From positions 361,235 to 425,234 of the forward strand of contig NW_024737068.1 in NCBI RefSeq assembly GCF_018991925.1: a stretch of DNA of 64,000 nucleotides. The letters are read 5' to 3'. Every line of letters begins with the position of its first letter. The first letter of the stretch is position 1. Made by a program: the position numbers and the translations under genes. The notes under the pieces were generated by a model that saw nothing but the letters and a program-made list of their open reading frames with translations, had not been told where the DNA came from and searched no databases. This DNA comes from Homarus americanus (taxonomy: Eukaryota; Arthropoda; Malacostraca; Decapoda; Nephropidae). Below are positions 9,717 through 21,294 of the stretch, piece by piece.

Positions 9717-12015
9717 GTGATTGTGGAAAGATTGGGGAAGGGGAGTGGAGATGGAGGGAGGGGGGAGGGGTGGGGAGGGAGGAAGGAGGTGGGGGAGGGG
9801 AGGGAGGGGAGGTGGGGGGGAAGGAAAGGGAGGTGGGGGAGGGAGGAAGGAGGTGGAGGGGAGGTGGGGGGGGGAGAAGGGAGGGGAGGGAGGACAGAGG
9901 GGGAGGGGAGGGAGATGGGGGGGGGAGGGAGTGAAGGGAGGGAGGGGAGGAGGGAGTGGTGAAGGAGGTGGGGAGGAGGAAGTGGGGAGAGGGGGAGGGA
10001 GGCAGGAGGTGGGAGGAGAGGGAGGGGAGGTGTGGGGGGAGGGGGAGGTGGAGGGGAGGGGAGGGAGGAAGGTGGAGGGAGCGGGAGGGGAGGGAGTGAA
10101 GGAGGTGGGGGGGGAGGAAGGAAGGTGTGGGGGAGGGGAGGCAAGAGGGGGGGAGGGGAGGAAGGAGGGGAGGGAGGGAGGGGGAGGTGGGGAGGGGAGG
10201 AAGGGGGAGGTGGGGAGGGAGAAGAGGTGGGGGAGGGAGGAGGGTGGGGGAGGGAGGGAGGAAGGGAGGGAGGAGGGAGGTGGAGGGAGGGCAAGAGTGG
10301 AGGTGGGGAGGGAGGAGGTGGGGGGGGGGAGGGGGAGAGGGAAGGGGGAGGTGAGGGGGGAGGTGAGATGGGGGGGAGGGAGTGAAGGAGGGGGGGAGGA
10401 AGGAAGGAGGTGGGGGGAGGGAGTGGTGGAGGGGAGGAGGAGGTGGGGGGAGGGAGGAAGGAGGTGGGGAGGGAGTGGAGGGTGGGGGAGGGAGTGAAGG
10501 AGGTGGGGAGGGAGGGAGAAGGTGGAGGGGAGGAAGGAGGTGGGGGGGAGGGAGTGGAGGGGGAGTGGAGGGGGGGAGGGGGGGGTGGGGAGGGAGGAAG
10601 GTGGGGGGAGGGAATGATGGGATGGAGGGGGGAGGGGGGGAGGGGAGGGAAGGGAGGTGGGGGGGAGGGAAGAGGTGGGGGAGGGGAGAAGGTGGGGGAG
10701 GGAGGAAGGAGGTGGAAGGTGGGGGAGGGAGGAAGGAGGTGGGGGGAGGGTGGGGAGGGAGGAGGAAGGGGGTGGGGGAGGGGAGTGAAGAAGGTGGGGG
10801 AGGGGGGAGGAAGAAGGTGGGGGGAGGGAGGGAGATGGAGGGGAGGGAGGGAGGTGGGGGGGAGGGAGGAAAGAGGTGGGGAGGGAGGAAGGAGGTGGGG
10901 GAGGGGAGGAAGAAGGTGGGGAGGGAGATGGAGGGAGGGATGAGGGGTGGGGGAGGGAGTGAAGGAGGTGGGGGAGGAGGGGAGGGGAGGAGGTGGGGAG
11001 GGAGGAAGGAGGTGGGGGAGGGAGTGGGGTGGAGGGGGAGGGAGAAGGTGGGGGAGGAGGGGAGGGGAGGGGAGGAGGAGGAGTGAAGGAAGGTGGGGGA
11101 GGAGGAGATGGGGGGGGGAGGGGGAGGTGGGGAGGGGAGGAGGGAGGAAGGAGGGGGGGAGGGAGTGGGAGGGAGGGAGGATGGGGGAGGGAGGTGGAGG
11201 AAGGTGGGGGGGGAGTGAAGGAGGTGGGGGAGGGAGTGAAGAGGTGGGGGAGGGGAGGTGGGGAGGAGAAGGTGGGGAGGGAGGGGGAGGGAGGAGAGGG
11301 GGGGGAGGAGGGAAGGAGGGGGGGAGGGAGAGGTGGGGGAGGGAGGAGGAGGGGAGGGAGGAAGGAGGTGGGGAGGGGGGAAGGGGGGGGGAGGGAGGGG
11401 AGAGGGGAGGAAGGAGGGAGGGGAGGTGGAGGGAGGTAGGGGGGGGGAGGGAGTGAAGGAGGAGGTGGGGAGGGAGGAAGGGGGGGAGGGGGGAAGGAGG
11501 TGGGGAGGAGGTGGAGGTGGGGGGAGGGAGGGAGGGGGGAGGGGAGGGAGGGGGGGAGGGAAGGTGGGGGAGGAGAGGATGGGGAGGGTGGGGGAGGTGG
11601 GGGAGGGGAGGAAGGAGGTGGGGGAGGGGAGGAGGAGGTGGAGGGGAGGGAGGTGGAGGAGGTGGGGGAGGTGGGGGGAGGAGGAGGGGGGGGGGGGAAG
11701 AAGGTGAGGAGGAGGTGGGGAGGAGGGAGGTGGGGGAGGTGGGGGAGGGGGAGGGGAGGGAGGAGGAGGTGGGGGAGGGAGGAAGGGTGGGGGAGGGGAG
11801 TGAAGGAGGTGGGGGAGGAGGGAGGAGTGGGGAGGGAGTGTAGGAAGGGGATGGGAGGTGGAAGGGGGGGAGGGGAGGAAGGAGGTGGGGAGGGAGTGTA
11901 GGAGGTGGGGGGGAGGAGGAAGGAGGTGGGGGGAGGAGTGTAGGGAGGTGGGGGGAGGGAGTGTAGGAGGTGGAGGGGAAGTGAGAGAAGAGGGAAGAGG
12001 ACAAGGAGGAGTGGC
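9717..12015 (+). repeat. 2.3-kb polypurine satellite (GGGAGG/GAGGTGGGGG units)
   Basis: For about 2.3 kb the plus strand is almost only G and A, with isolated T mostly in GAGGTGGGG and rare C. Variable units of about 12-30 bp are assembled from GGGGGAGGGAGGAAGGAGGT. The strand asymmetry, dense runs of at least three G, and purine mirror symmetry give strong potential for G-quadruplex and intramolecular triplex formation. Proline/serine-rich open frames on the minus strand (up to about 1,000 codons) are by-products of the missing stop codons. Confidence 0.97.
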
Positions 12016-12047
12016 AGGATGAGGAGGAGGCTGCCGCAAAAACACTA

Positions 12048-12232
12048 TACTGTATACCTTCCCTTACCTCGTCTTCCTCCTCCGCACCTCCTCCTCCTTT
12101 CCCCTTTTCTCCTATTATTCCTCTTTCCTCCCCATCTTCCTTCCCCCTCCTCTCTTCCACCATTCCCCCCTCTCCCCCCTCTCCTCCCCCTCTCCTCCCC
12201 CTCCCCCTCTCTTCCCGCACTCCAGGAAAAGT
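12048..12232 (+). repeat. CT-rich polypyrimidine stretch
   Basis: C/T-rich sequence (CCTCCTCCTTTCCCC, CCCCCTCTCC) starts abruptly after the polypurine satellite. Purine-rich and pyrimidine-rich strands therefore exchange across a short mixed segment. Confidence 0.85.
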
Positions 12233-12294
12233 GACCAAGGCTGGTACTTTACATACGGTCACATATATATCCTTGAACACCGCGTAGGGCCCTG

Positions 12295-12515
12295 AAGACG
12301 AGGAGGAAGAGAGGTGAAAAAGAAGGAGGAAGAGGAGGTGGAAAAGAAGGAGGAAGAGGAGGTGGAAAAGAAGGAGGAAGAGGAAAAGAAGGAGGAAGAG
12401 GAGGTGGAAAAGAAGGAGGAAGAGGAAAAAGGAGGAAGAGGAGTGGAAAAGAAGGAGGAAGAGGAGTGAAAAAGTAGGAAGAGGAGTGGAAAAAGAGGAG
12501 GTGGAAGCGGAGGAA
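12295..12515 (+). repeat. AG-rich minisatellite (GGAAAAGAAGGAGGAAGAGG)
   Basis: Units of about 18-24 bp built from AAGGAGGAAGAGGAGGTGGA repeat about ten times with length variation. Confidence 0.9.
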
Positions 12516-12584
12516 GAGGTGGGCGGCCATTGCGACGACGGATTAATAACTACAGTAAGTTTAGCCTCTCGTGTAGGAGGGGCG

Positions 12585-12945
12585 TATCCACTTCCCCGCC
12601 CCCGCCCCTTCACTTCCTTCTTTCTCCCTTCCTCCTCCCTCCCTTCCTTACTGCCTCTCCTTCCTTTTCCTACCTTACGCCCCCCTTCCATCTTCTCCCT
12701 TCCCCTCCTCTTCCTCGTCCCTTTCCACTTCTTCCTTCAAGTCTCTGCCCCTCCCCTCCCTTCACACCCCTTCCTTCACCTTCCCCTCCCTTCACACCCC
12801 TTCCTTCACCTTCCCCTCCCATCCTTTCACCTTCCTTCTCCTTCCCCGCCCCTTTTCTTCAACTCTACCCTCCTTCCCGCCACCTTTCCGCCCTTCCTAC
12901 CCCTTTCCTTTAACTCTTTGTCCCTTCCATCATTCACTTCCCTTG
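12585..12945 (+). repeat. CT-rich stretch with short CCTTCACACCCC duplications
   Basis: C/T-rich DNA includes two to three copies of CCTTCACCTTCCCCTCCC. It mirrors the preceding AG-rich array. Confidence 0.8.
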
Positions 12946-13094
12946 AGGTAGGAAGGTTAGTGAAGTAGGGAAGGCGTACCCAGACTTATTGTTAGATGAC
13001 ACTGAACATTGTGGACACTTCAACCCACAGCTCACTTTATTACGAGTCAAGACGGTATAATCAAACACACCTTGGAAGGACATGTTCAAGAATT

Positions 13095-13425
13095 ATCATT
13101 ATTATTAATATTACTATTGTTGTTATTATTATTGTTGTTATTATTGTTGTTGTTATTATTATTGTTATTATTATTATTGTTGTTATTATTATTGTTATTA
13201 TTATTGTTATTATTATTATTGTTATTATTGTTATTATTGTTATTATTACTATTGTTGTTATTATTATTGTTGTTATTATTATTGTTATTATTATTATTGT
13301 TATTATTATTATTGTTATTATTATTATTGTTATTAATATTGTTATTATTATTGTTGTTATTTTATTTATTATTGTTACTGTTATTGTAATTATTGTTGCT
13401 ATTATTTGTATTATCATTATTTATA
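13095..13425 (+). repeat. (ATT)n/(GTT)n-rich microsatellite
   Basis: TTATTATTATTG and TTATTGTTG variants alternate for over 300 bp. All open frames here are poly-Leu or poly-Ile readings. Confidence 0.97.
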
Positions 13426-13641
13426 GGACACTTGGCTATACATATTACTACACCACCTTAACCCACTTGCCCTTATCCCAGACCCACAACCCTACTTACG
13501 GCGTTAACCATGCCAGGACTATGCCATAGGAGCCCCCCCCCCCCACCTTGACCCTCGCCTAGACTGTTCCTCCAGTCATTACGCGTCTCTGCCTATGACG
13601 TCACATTGAGGACTTCTTCTCATTGGTCTCATATTTAACGC

Positions 13642-13644
13642 GCG

Positions 13645-13680
<36 letters not shown>
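13642..13680 (+). repeat. (GT)n microsatellite
   Basis: This is an uninterrupted GT run following GCGCGAGAG. Confidence 0.97.
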
Positions 13681-13681
<1 letters not shown>

Positions 13682-13723
13682 TCTCTGTGCAACACTGCTT
13701 CCTTGTTCTCGTGTGTTTGTTTG

Positions 13724-13862
13724 GGATGACATGAAGATTAAGCACCCCTCAGTTTGTTTCACCTGATGATTTAACACCCAGATGCTGCCAAGGGAAGTGG
13801 GGGTAGGGTTAGGTTAGCTTAGCTTAGCTTAGCTTAGGTTAGGTTAGGTTAGGTTAGGATTC
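13724..13862 (+). mobile_element. Partial foldback-family copy leading into a TTAGG/TTAGC array
   Basis: The left arm reads GATGACATGAAGATTAAGC ... CACCCCTCAG ... TTTCACCTGATGATTTAAC, matching the arm of the clean copy at 7.8 kb. A short array of GGTTAGGTTA and GCTTAGCTTA units (about 13805-13860) follows. No clear right arm remains. Confidence 0.5.
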
Positions 13863-14257
13863 GTTTGGCTCTCTCTCCCTCCCTTACCACCCACTCTTGC
13901 TCACCTGATTGAATTACTCTGAATAGGCAAACTGTACTCCAAGCTTTGTCAATAAATTTGTTAAACTAAAGCTCTCGTGTCCCTCTCGTCCTCCCTCTCG
14001 CCCTCAATTCCCTCTTATCATCCGTCACATCCTATCCCTTCTCACCTCCTGTACTTTCTCACACTCCTCTCATCCTTTAACACTTCGTTTTCCTCCTGCT
14101 CCCTCTCACACCCCTCTCCTTTTTCACACCCCTCTCAACCAACCCTCTCCGTGTGGCAGGATTACGTCACGTCTGGTTACAGTGGAGGTCCCCCCCTGTG
14201 TGTGGCTTATCAGTAGGGGCGCTGGAGTGGTCTTCCTTACCCCTCTCTCCCTCTCCC

Positions 14258-14261
<4 letters not shown>

Positions 14262-14350
<89 letters not shown>
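14262..14350 (+). repeat. (CT)n microsatellite
   Basis: This is a nearly pure CT run with one ACC interruption. Confidence 0.97.
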
Positions 14351-14882
14351 CTCTAATTCTCGCCCCTACCCCTATCCACCTCCTCTCTTTCCCCTCTCTC
14401 CCTCTCCTTCCCTTCCCAAATCTCCTTTCCTCCCTTCACCTCCGTTCCTTCTCCCTCCCCCCTCTTTCTCCTCCCCCCTCTTCTCCCCCCCCTCTCCCTA
14501 ATAAAATTTAGAACTCGCCAATTCGAGGTTCATCCCCAGTAACTATATAAACAAAGGAGGTTGCTTCTGTTTATAAGGTCGAGTCTTGGTATATTTCCAG
14601 CGCCATCTTGTAGCCGTCTATAGCAATGGCGGAACTTAAGTGAGTGTGTGGGAGGTACTGTAGGCGTGACGAAGAATTTATATTACGAGTCTCATGAGTC
14701 TTGGGAATTATATAGAGCCTATTGTATGAATTATCTAATTTTTATGCCAAGTGGAAAATCGGATCACCTAGATTTGTTTCCCCCCCCTCCTCCTACTCCT
14801 CACCTCTTCCCTTCTCTTTCCTTCCTCCCCCTCTCCCCCTCCTTCCTACCCTTCATCACCCCCTTCCCCCTCTCCCTCCCCC

Positions 14883-15536
14883 CTTAGCTTATTTCACCTG
14901 ATAATTAACCACGCTAGCTACTCTTGCTTGGGAGGTAAGAGGTTAGTTTAGGTTAGGTTAGTTTAGGTTAGGTTAGGTTGGGTTAGATGAGGTTAGGTTG
15001 GGTTAGATTAGGTTAGGTTAGGTTAGGTTGGGTTAGATTAGGTTAGGTTAGGTTAGGTTGGGTTAGATTAGGTTAGATTAGGTTGGGTTAGATTAGGTTA
15101 GATTAGGTTGGGTTAGGTTAGGTTAGTTTAGTTTAGGTTAGGTTACATTAGGTTGGGTTAGATTAGTATTAGGTTAGGTTAGCGTTAGGGTGGTTAAGTT
15201 AGGTTAGCGTTAGGGTGGTTAAGTTAGGTTAGCGTTTGGGTGGTTAGGTTAGGTTGAGTTAGAATAGGTTAGCATTAAGTTAGGTTAACGTTAGGGTGGT
15301 TAAGTTAGGTTAGGTTGAGTTATAATAGGTTAGCATTAAGTTAGGTTAACGTTAGGGTGGTTAAGTTAGGTTAGGTTGAGTTATAATAGGTTAGCATTAA
15401 GTTAGGTTAACGTTAGGGTGGTTAAGTTAGGTTAGGTTGAGTTATAATAGGTTAGCATTAAGTTAGGTTAACGTTAGGGTGGTTAAGTTAGGTTAACGTT
15501 AGGGTGGTTAATCGTCAAGTGAAATATACTGGGGTC
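14883..15536. mobile_element. Foldback-family copy with an expanded TTAGG core
   Basis: The left arm TTAGCTTATTTCACCTGAT plus AATTAACCACGCTAGC and the right arm GTTAGGGTGGTTAATCG plus TCAAGTGAAATATACTGGG are inverted counterparts. They enclose about 560 bp of TTAGG-derived DNA: first GGTTAGGTTGGGTTAGATTA units, then a regular set of about 64-bp units with GTTAGGGTGGTTAAGTTAGG and TAGGTTAGCATTAAG. The structure is the same as the clean 146-bp copy except that the central telomere-like motif has expanded. Confidence 0.65.
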
Positions 15537-15693
15537 TTTATCTTTATGTCTTCCGGACAGTTTAACATCAGAACACTTGAGTGAGAATCTCTTATGTCGC
15601 TCAAGTGAATGACTGATGTTATAGCAGGGTTGAGGAGTTGCCCGGAGAGTCCATACTAAACCCTACGAATATATGGGAACCCGTGAGAGACCT

Positions 15694-15956
15694 AACCTAA
15701 CCTAACCAAGCCTTACCTAACCTTACCTAACCTAACCTAACCAAACCTTACCTAACCTTACCTAACCTTACCTAACCAAACCTTACCTAACCTTACCTAA
15801 CCTAACCTTACCTAACCTTACCTAACCTTACCTTACCTAACCTTACCTTACCTAACCTAACCTAACCACCAACCTTACCTAACCTTACCTAACCTACCTA
15901 ACCTTACCTAACCTAACCTTACCTAACCTAACCTTACCTAACCTAACCTTACCTAA
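15694..15956 (-). repeat. (CCTAA)n/(CCTTA)n array flanked by a direct repeat
   Basis: CCTAACCTTA and CCTAACCTAA units run for about 260 bp in the orientation opposite to the TTAGG array about 200 bp upstream. A direct repeat of about 33 bp with the core CCGTGAGAGACCT bounds it on both sides (15662-15693 and 15957-15989). This suggests the array expanded inside a duplicated segment. Confidence 0.9.
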
Positions 15957-15989
15957 CCTACGAATCTATGGGAATACCGTGAGAGACCT

Positions 15990-17247
15990 TGGCCACTGGG
16001 GGGAGCTGAGGTCCAACACACAGCCTAACGAAGATAAAAGCGCCCTAGTTTGTGTGTCCCCCTTCCTGCCCCCTCGTCCTCACCGCGCCCCCCTCCTTCT
16101 GTGAGGCGGCCAGGAGAGGGGAGCGAGGGGGGTAGGCATGGGGTGGTCAGTCTTGCACGTGGAGGCCAACGTGTGTGTGTGTGTGTGTACCCCTAGACAC
16201 CATCTATCACACCCCACTTAAGATAGGCGATATTGTTCAGTATAAGTTGTTGTTAAGGTTGCATTAGTTTCTGTTGTAGAATACATTGCCTCGTATGTTA
16301 AGTAAGTTGTACTGTTGCATAAAGAAGGTGATCTGTTTTCCCCCCCGGTTGAAAAATGTTGCACTGCCGCGCTAGCAACATCGCCGGCGGGTAATATACG
16401 GATGCTGGCTACAGGAGATGTGGTTTTGTTTTTATTTTCTCTCCTCCTAGGAGAAGAGGGGCGGCGTTGTTGTTGGTGTGATATATGGAGGGCGGCTGCC
16501 AGGTCTTGTGCCAGTGTTTTATGTTCTTTATTTATCTTCTGCTTCTCTCACTGGGAAATGGGAAGAGGAAATTGTAGAAAAAAGGAGTTGGCATCTTGTC
16601 CAGTTTGTTGTTTGGGCCTATACAGTACTGCTTGGCATCGCTCTGGGGTGAAGGGGGGAGGAGCAGCCACCAGACACCCACTTCTGGAGAAGGATAAGCC
16701 ATCTGTCGCCAGCTGTAGAACGTCACTGGCGGTGGGCGTGAGGTGAACAAGTAATAAATGGTGGTGTGGGTGAGGGACGGGCAGCCAGCCATTGTCACAC
16801 TGGACGACGCTCGCCAACATCTGGACACCCTCATGGTCGCTCGTTTTTTGTTGCACGAGGTAGCTAGCGGTGGTGGCGGCGGCGGCCCAGCTTGTTGCGT
16901 TTTTGTTGCATCGTTGCTAAAGCCGCTACCAGTGCTCTTATTGTGTGACGGCCTCCCTCCCTCCTTCCCTTCCTGCACTGGGTATAATCACTCTCCCCCC
17001 CTCCCCTCCCCCTCTCCTCCCATCACGGCCCAGGACCACGTGACCCTCGCCCAGTACGGCCCCCCTCCCCTCCCCGTTTTCTATAGGAGGGGCGCTGTCA
17101 GGACTCGGCCATTGTCTATGGGATTTGCAATTCTTTTTTTTTTCTTCAGGTTCAGCGTAAGGAAGAGAAAAAAAATTGTATATGATAATGGCGCCACCAG
17201 ACACCTGACGGCGTGTGGTGGTGAGGCCGTTGCACTGTCCTCCTACC

Positions 17248-17280
<33 letters not shown>

Positions 17281-17330
17281 GCAAAAAAAATGTCGCCCTA
17301 TTGACCAGCAAGGCAGATGATCGGGTGTTG
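15990..17330. other. Relatively GC-rich segment with possible 5' gene sequence, no confirmed gene
   Basis: This stretch is richer in CpG than its surroundings (GCCGCGCTAGC and CGCCGGCGGG near 16360) and less repetitive. A forward frame opens at 16758 with MVVWVRDGQPAIVTLDD and ARQHLDTLMVARFLLHEV. A possible splice donor GAGGTAGCT follows immediately, after which the frame becomes low-complexity. I recognise no domain and see no partner exon, so this is only a weak candidate for a first coding exon or a promoter region. A (CA)n run lies near 17250-17280. Confidence 0.2.
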
Positions 17331-17337
17331 TAGTGGC

Positions 17338-17612
17338 CATAACCTAACCAAACCTAACCTAATCTGAGGCTAACTTAACCAAACCAAACGCAACCTAACT
17401 CAACTCAACCCAGCCTAACCCTAACCAAACCTAACCTAACTCAACTCCCTAAGCTAACCCTAACTAAACCTAACTAAACCTAAAACTCAGCCCAATCCTA
17501 ACCTAACCTAACCCAACTTAACCTAACCTAACTTGCTTTAACCGACTCAGGTGTGTCGTTCGGGTGTTTAATCATCAGGTGGAATAATTTGGGGTGTCTA
17601 ATCTATATGTTG
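17338..17612 (-). mobile_element. CCTAA-type array with one foldback-family arm
   Basis: CCTAACC, CCAAACC and CTCAACC variants run for about 200 bp. They are followed by GGGTGTTTAATCATCAGGTG and GAATAATTTGGGGTGTCTAATC, which match the right arm of the family. The left arm is not visible, so the copy is broken. Confidence 0.55.
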
Positions 17613-18785
17613 ATCTCTCGACTAACTTTATTCTGGCCTCTTTTGGTTTGGGAGAGGGGTGAGGCAGGGGTGAGGAGACAAGTAACTGAGGGTAGTTCTA
17701 GAGGGCATAAGTGTTAGGTGTGTGTGTGTGTGTGAGAGAGATACACTGACTGACTGACTCCTCACACTGACTGACTGACTGACTGACTCACACACACTGA
17801 CGGAACATTTTCTGGCCTCCCTATGCTGCCCCAAGCTCCTCTGACTAACCCACCTGAATGCAGCTTACGATTACCATTTTTACATAACCTTATTTATTTT
17901 TGTATTTTATCATTCTACATTTATACATGACTTGAATACTTACCCAGAGATTAGTCATAGTTGATAGATTATGTATTTTGCTTACCTGTATACATTATGC
18001 ATATACATGTCTTTTGCTCGTCTGTTACGCTTATGTAAACACGAAGGTTGGCGGTGTCGGCTCCACCTACCACCTCAGTTAGGCTTCCTCTTCAACCCTT
18101 GTGTATTAAACCCGTCCTACAAAACAATAATAAAACAAACAATAACAAGGTAACTTATTAAAAAACAAATAGGAAAATTTTCACTTATAAAAATTATTGT
18201 TTTACGTATCCAACTTCCTCACCTCTTATTAGTTTATATTTTTTTGATAGCTACTATATATTCTGCTAGGAGTTGTTGAAGGACAGTCATATCTTCTAAC
18301 AGCATTCAACACTCGCTCACCAACCGCCATAGTCTCGTCAACAACACAATGCCTCGCCTCAGAATGTGGTCTCCAACACCCATAGAGTTTTTAATCATTT
18401 CGTTAGGTAGTTTCATGTGTCAAGTCCGGATACTTATATTTGTGTAATATATATTTCTAAGTCCGGGAAATAATTTGTTTGTGTGTAATGTTTATTTTTT
18501 CTAGGTCCGGATACTTATATTTGTGTAATATTTATTTCTAAGTCCGGATAATAAGGTTTTTTGTGTGTATATATATGTTATGGTACCGGACATTTAAGTT
18601 ACGGGACCCTACAGGATAGAACATGGTTTATGTACAGTATATTCAGTTTGATTCGTTTTATTTCCGTTTTTCCGTTTTGGATTTTAGTTGAATTTTTTAA
18701 CGTTAAATATCTCTGGCTGTTGCGTAAGTTAGTCTTCATATATTAACTTAACAGATGGTCTCAGCTTGGTTAAAAATCGGGTTAA
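17613..18785. other. Low-copy AT-rich DNA, no gene seen
   Basis: It contains a GACTGACT microsatellite near 17745-17790. Near 18420-18550 a short repeated motif, AAGTCCGGATACTTATATT followed by GTGTAATAT, occurs about three times. No supportable coding sequence is present. Confidence 0.5.
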
Positions 18786-18799
18786 TTTAGAGATGGATA

Positions 18800-19905
18800 T
18801 TTTAGGTTATAATGAGTTAGGTTAGGTTAGGTTATACACTTTAACCAACAACACCGTCCACCATCTGATATTAGGTAGGTTAGGTTAGGTTATACACTTT
18901 AACCAACAACACCGTCCACCATCTGATATTAGGTTAGGTTAGGTTTGGTTGGGTTATACACTTTAACCAACAACACCGTCCACCATCTGATATTAGGTTA
19001 GGTTAGGTTAGGTTAGGTTATACACTTTAACCAACAACACCGTCCACCATCTGATATTAGGTTAGGTTAGGTTAGGTTATACTTTAACCAACAACACCGT
19101 CCACCATCTGATATTAGGTTAGGTTAGGTTTGGTTGGGTTCACTAACCAACAACACCAACATCTGTAGGTTAGGTTAGGTTAGGTTATACACTTTAACCA
19201 ACAACACCGTCCACCATCTGATATTAGGTTGGTTGGTTAGGTTAGGTTACACTTTAACCAACAACACCGTCCACCATCTGATATTAGGTTAGGTTAGGTT
19301 GGGTTAGGTTATACACTTTAACCAACAACACCGTCCACCATCTGATATTAGGTTAGGTTAGGTTTGGTTAGGTTATACACTTTAACCAACAACACCGTCC
19401 ACCATCTGATATTAGGTTAGGTTAGGTTTGGTTAGGTTATACTTTAACCAACAACACCGTCCACCATCTGATATTAGGTTAGGTTAGGTTTGGTTAGGTT
19501 ATACACACAACTACCGTCACCATCTGATATTAGGTTAGGTTAGGTTAGGTTATACACTTTAACCAACAACACCGTCCACCATCTGATATTAGGTTAGGTT
19601 AGGTTTGGTTAGGTTATACACTTTAACCAACAACACCGTCCACCATCTGATATTAGGTTAGGTTAGGTTTGGTTAGGTTATACACTTTAACCAACAACAC
19701 CGTCCTATCTGATATTAGGTTAGGTTAGGTTAGGTTATACACAACCAACAACACCGTCCACCATCTGATATTAGGTTAGGTTAGGTTAGGTTAGGTTATA
19801 CACTTTAACCAACAACACCGTCCACCATCTGATATTAGGTTAGGTTAGGTTAGGTTAGGTTATACCGTTAACCAACAACACCGTCCACCATCTGATATTC
19901 ATTAG
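18800..19905 (+). repeat. Satellite of about 75 bp combining TTAGG repeats with a constant 42-bp segment, about 15 units
   Basis: Each unit has ATACACTTTAACCAACAACA, CCGTCCACCATCTGATATTA and then three to five TTAGG copies. The constant part is highly conserved between units and the TTAGG count varies. Several units have internal deletions. The repeats are all in the same direction. Confidence 0.97.
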
Positions 19906-20202
19906 TTGCGGCTGGTTATACATCAGAGCCTTCAAGTCAAGTAAGATTATTCAATATTTCAGGATCTGTGAGCAGTATTTACCACTGTGGTGTTATCAGT
20001 GTGAAGTAATAAATATCTGAACGAGGGATAAGGATGAGAGGGGAATATCTAGTGTCATCCGTGTGTCGTGTGTGGTAGATATTTAATATGTTTATCTCAA
20101 CACCAAACATTAAATAAGCCAAGAATGAAAACATCATCCACATTACATTCATATATCCAACTTTCCTTTCTTTTACCTCTCAGACGGACACTCACACCCA
20201 CA

Positions 20203-20279
<77 letters not shown>

Positions 20280-20515
20280 CACATCATCTCCTCCGGCTAT
20301 GTATGACGTACGGTGCTCACAGAAAACTAATGCCAGATTATCACAGGAAAACGAAAGTGACGGGGAAATATTTTTAGCAACAGTGACCGTAACCTTTGAC
20401 CTGGCTGGCCTGAAAATCCACAGGTGTATACGTGGAAACAGAATTATATATCAGGTAAATATAGTTGAGAGCCAATCACTCTGACGAGAAATTATACATT
20501 TCTGAGAACTATAAG

Positions 20516-20587
<72 letters not shown>

Positions 20588-20673
20588 GACACGTTACTTC
20601 CCTCTCAGTATAGGATCAGGACGTAAATAAACGTCAATATACGTTTCCTTTGATCGATTCCCTTGGTGCTTGG

Positions 20674-20714
<41 letters not shown>

Positions 20715-20990
20715 GACGATCACATAGGCAGCTTTTGGTGGTTATTATACTGTGTTATGTTTGGATCGACGTGTTAGTAGAGTCCAAATTGGTGAGGTGT
20801 AAAACTAAAGTCAAAAGGGCCGATTGAACTATGTCTTTCCTCCGGCCTCATAAGTTTTTGAGGATGTTGAAGAGGTCCAGGTGTCGATTTTGTTTTGTTT
20901 TCATATATTTCAGCTTTTTTTTATATATATGTAGTTACTAAAAGAATTATATATACGTCAGCCCAGAGAAGCACAAAATGGACGTCATGA
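19906..20990. repeat. Low-copy DNA with (CA)n and (GT)n microsatellites
   Basis: (CA)n runs lie near 20195-20283 and 20517-20584, and a (GT)n run near 20676-20711. Open frames between them show no recognised motif. Confidence 0.8.
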
Positions 20991-21294
20991 CAAATTATTT
21001 CTCAGTCCTTTGTCCCGCCTGATGTAAACTGTCACTGACAAATGGGTAGATATGGGAAGAAAGTGTGGAAATGTTGTGAGGAGGGAGGGGAAGGGGGTGA
21101 GATGGAAGGAGGAGGAAGTAAGAGGGAAAGGGGAGGAGGGAGCCTTGTCCAGGGTGACCACCAAGACCGCCGCCACCGACCACGACAAGGGGGAAAAAAA
21201 TGAGCCAATTTTTTCCCCTCGACGCTTATCAACGACTCAGCTGCTGCCACCCCCCGACCCCTTCCTTCTAACCATTCCCACTCCCCTCCCCTCC

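Noticed and set aside
9662..12691. A minus-strand open frame of about 1,000 codons, Pro/Ser-rich
   Set aside because: It is the complement of the polypurine satellite, which cannot spell stop codons. Overlapping frames are open as well and there is no start context or non-repeat domain.
13009..13417. Leu/Ile-rich open frames around the ATT array
   Set aside because: Microsatellite readings with no other sequence features.
16315..16746. 143-codon forward frame in the GC-rich segment
   Set aside because: It overlaps other frames of similar length on both strands, shows no motif and contains low-complexity stretches.
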